This document shows positions 5,733 through 7,133 of a stretch of 7,133 nucleotides of DNA, piece after piece (position 1 is the first letter of the stretch; each line of letters starts with the position of its first letter). The DNA comes from an uncultured Ruminococcus sp. (lineage in GTDB: Bacteria; Bacillota; Clostridia; Oscillospirales; Acutalibacteraceae). The DNA lies in NCBI GenBank assembly GCA_902767125.1, contig CACXGJ010000254.1, positions 1 to 7,133 of the forward strand, written 5' to 3'. The notes beneath the pieces are model-generated. The model had not been told where the DNA came from and did not search any database. It worked only from the letters and a program-made list of their open reading frames with translations. Position numbers and translations under genes: made by a program.

Positions 5733-7133
5733 TTATCCCTGTCTTTTTGAGTGACGAGTGGTATTTTTTCTTGATGGTAGGGATTTTTTGTTTGAGTGTT
5801 TTGTTGAATTTTTGGAGGAAAAGTTTTTCTTTTTGTTGTCATCAAATTTTTTGGAGCGTCTTTCGGAGCGGTTGAGTTTTTCTTCAAAGAGTCTTGTTTT
5901 GACAGGTTTACCGCAGACCTTTGCACCGTACATCATGTCGATGACTTCATCAGCCGACGCTGAAGGTATGGAAACGATGGAATGGTCATCATATATTTCT
6001 ATTTTACCGATATCGGAGCCGTGGAGCATACTGCGTTCAGTGATAGATGCGACAAGGTGATTAGGAGCAACACGGCTTGCACGACCTATGTCAAGGATGA
6101 TCCTGCTGAATTTGTTGTCGGAATTTTTGTATTGTTTTCTTTCCTTGACAATATCGGAGATGTTTGTTTCAGTCTGTGAAAAATGGAGCTGTAAGCCAGC
6201 GGAAGCGATGTCAAAAAGGGAATAGCCTTTTGCAAGGAGAGAGTTGACCATATCTTTGTACTGTGGAGCGATATCACTGTCAAGAGCTTCTTGTACTGTC
6301 CGAACATTTGTTTCATTGATGCGTGAATGGATATCTGCATTTGTAGGGACATCTATTTCAGTGACAGTTGATTTGAGATCATGGGCAATTTCTTTCATGG
6401 TGATGACCTGACGTCTGCCGCTGCAGATGGTGATGGAAGTGCCTTTTTTGCCGATGCGTCCTGTTCTGCCGATACGGTGGACATAATATTCGTTGTTTTG
6501 AGGGATGTCGTAGTTAAAGACGATTTCAACGTCATTGACATCAATGCCTCTTGCGGCAACGTCAGTTGCAACGAGTATAGCAGTTGAGCCGTAGCGGAAT
6601 TTATCCATGACAGTTGAACGCTGTGACTGCTTCAGGTCACCGTGAAGGGCTTCGGCATTAAATCCGCTTTTTATGAGGTCTTCCGACAGTTCATCGACCA
6701 TTTTTTTGGTATTGCAGAAGACCATTGCAAGTGACGGTTTGTAATAGTGAAGAAGGAGCTTGAGTGCATCAGATTTTCTTCCCATTGGGACATCGACATA
6801 ATTTTGTTCAATATTATCGACAGTGACCTGTTTTTTGTTTATCTGTATGAGTTGGGGATTTTTTTGAAATTCCTCGGTGATAGCCATGATAGAGGGAGGC
6901 ATTGTTGCGGAAAACAGTACAGTCTGACGGTTTTGAGGAGTTTCACGGAGGATGGTTTCCATATCCTCCTTGAAGCCCATGCTCAACATTTCATCAGCTT
7001 CATCAAGGACAACCAATTTGATGTTGTCGAGCTTGAGAGTTTTTCTTCTCATGTGATCCATGATTCTTCCCGGAGTGCCGATGACGATATTGGCGTGTTT
7101 GAGACGGGTAATTTGTCTGTCCATAGCCGCCCC
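5733..7133 (-). CDS. deaD: DEAD-box ATP-dependent RNA helicase, DeaD/CsdA type, 5'-partial
   Basis: The frame runs through the window edge; the Met at 7124 is internal (GAAMDRQITRL continues the typical G-G-x-x-MDRQI region). Roughly the first 100 residues, with the Q motif and Walker A, are missing. Counting from that Met, visible motifs are TPGR (17-20), DEAD (41-44), SAT (72-74), motif IV MVFCNTK (134-140), motif V VATDVAARGID (185-195) and motif VI HRIGRTGR (216-223). A DeaD-like linker/dimerisation region spans about 245-330, followed by a DbpA-type RNA-binding RRM at about 339-413 (ILDIGRASRVAPNHLVASI through VKTRLF), and a basic K/R/S/N-rich tail to 463 that likely adds non-specific RNA binding. 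Such enzymes remodel RNA in ribosome assembly, cold adaptation and mRNA decay. DbpA/YxiN is an alternative, but the long middle region argues for DeaD. A lipoprotein gene starts 25 nt downstream. Confidence 0.92.
   Translation of the reverse strand, partial: GAAMDRQITRLKHANIVIGTPGRIMDHMRRKTLKLDNIKLVVLDEADEMLSMGFKEDMETILRETPQNRQTVLFSATMPPSIMAITEEFQKNPQLIQINKKQVTVDNIEQNYVDVPMGRKSDALKLLLHYYKPSLAMVFCNTKKMVDELSEDLIKSGFNAEALHGDLKQSQRSTVMDKFRYGSTAILVATDVAARGIDVNDVEIVFNYDIPQNNEYYVHRIGRTGRIGKKGTSITICSGRRQVITMKEIAHDLKSTVTEIDVPTNADIHSRINETNVRTVQEALDSDIAPQYKDMVNSLLAKGYSLFDIASAGLQLHFSQTETNISDIVKERKQYKNSDNKFSRIILDIGRASRVAPNHLVASITERSMLHGSDIGKIEIYDDHSIVSIPSASADEVIDMMYGAKVCGKPVKTRLFEEKLNRSERRSKKFDDNKKKNFSSKNSTKHSNKKSLPSRKNTTRHSKRQG

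Noticed and set aside
5714..5926. 70-codon - strand frame overlapping the helicase 3' end
   Set aside because: It is the basic low-complexity tail of the helicase read in another frame; the true frame continues from the RNA-binding domain to a stop at 5733.

Overview
The window looks like chromosomal DNA of a low-GC, Gram-positive clostridium, most like Ruminococcus and relatives (Oscillospiraceae). This rests on AT-rich codon use, strong AGGAGG-type ribosome binding sites, and the Firmicutes cell-division neighbourhood yggS-sepF-divIVA-lspA-rluD. The genus is inferred; no rRNA or other marker is present.

Left part (1-4748, + strand): six co-directional, closely spaced genes that probably form one operon or two overlapping units. 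They are the end of an HlyD-like membrane adaptor (start outside the window), yggS (PLP homeostasis, 32-bp overlap with the adaptor), sepF (FtsZ membrane anchor), divIVA (coiled-coil polar/septal scaffold), lspA (lipoprotein signal peptidase) and rluD (23S rRNA pseudouridine synthase, 8-bp overlap with lspA). This is a condensed version of the ylmDEFGH-divIVA-ileS-lspA-ylyB region of Bacillus; ylmG, ylmH and ileS are absent. A stable hairpin sits between divIVA and lspA.

Middle part (4749-5140, no protein gene): a small stand-alone CRISPR-like array of four repeats and three spacers, each spacer exactly 37 nt. It has its own apparent promoter (TTGACA, 17 nt, TGnTAATAT) directly before the first repeat and an intrinsic terminator directly after the last. 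The 30-nt repeat has a CCCC-ATA-GGGG hairpin and a 3' ACGAAAC tag, resembling repeats of RNA-targeting systems (type III-A, also VI-A). Both terminal repeats are altered: the first lacks 7 nt and the last carries a 7-nt duplication and has lost its tag. No cas gene is in the window. The reverse complement of spacer 2 encodes LFDEATSAIDNS, the Walker B/D-loop motif of ABC exporter ATPases, so the predicted crRNA is antisense to an ABC-transporter mRNA. This is the most interesting observation here.

Right part (5141-7133, - strand): a DEAD-box RNA helicase of the DeaD/CsdA type (its N-terminus lies beyond the window) followed 25 nt later by a small lipoprotein of unknown function. They converge on the array and share the bidirectional terminator at about 5095-5119. 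The left operon's lspA product would process such a lipoprotein, but there is no sign of a specific link.
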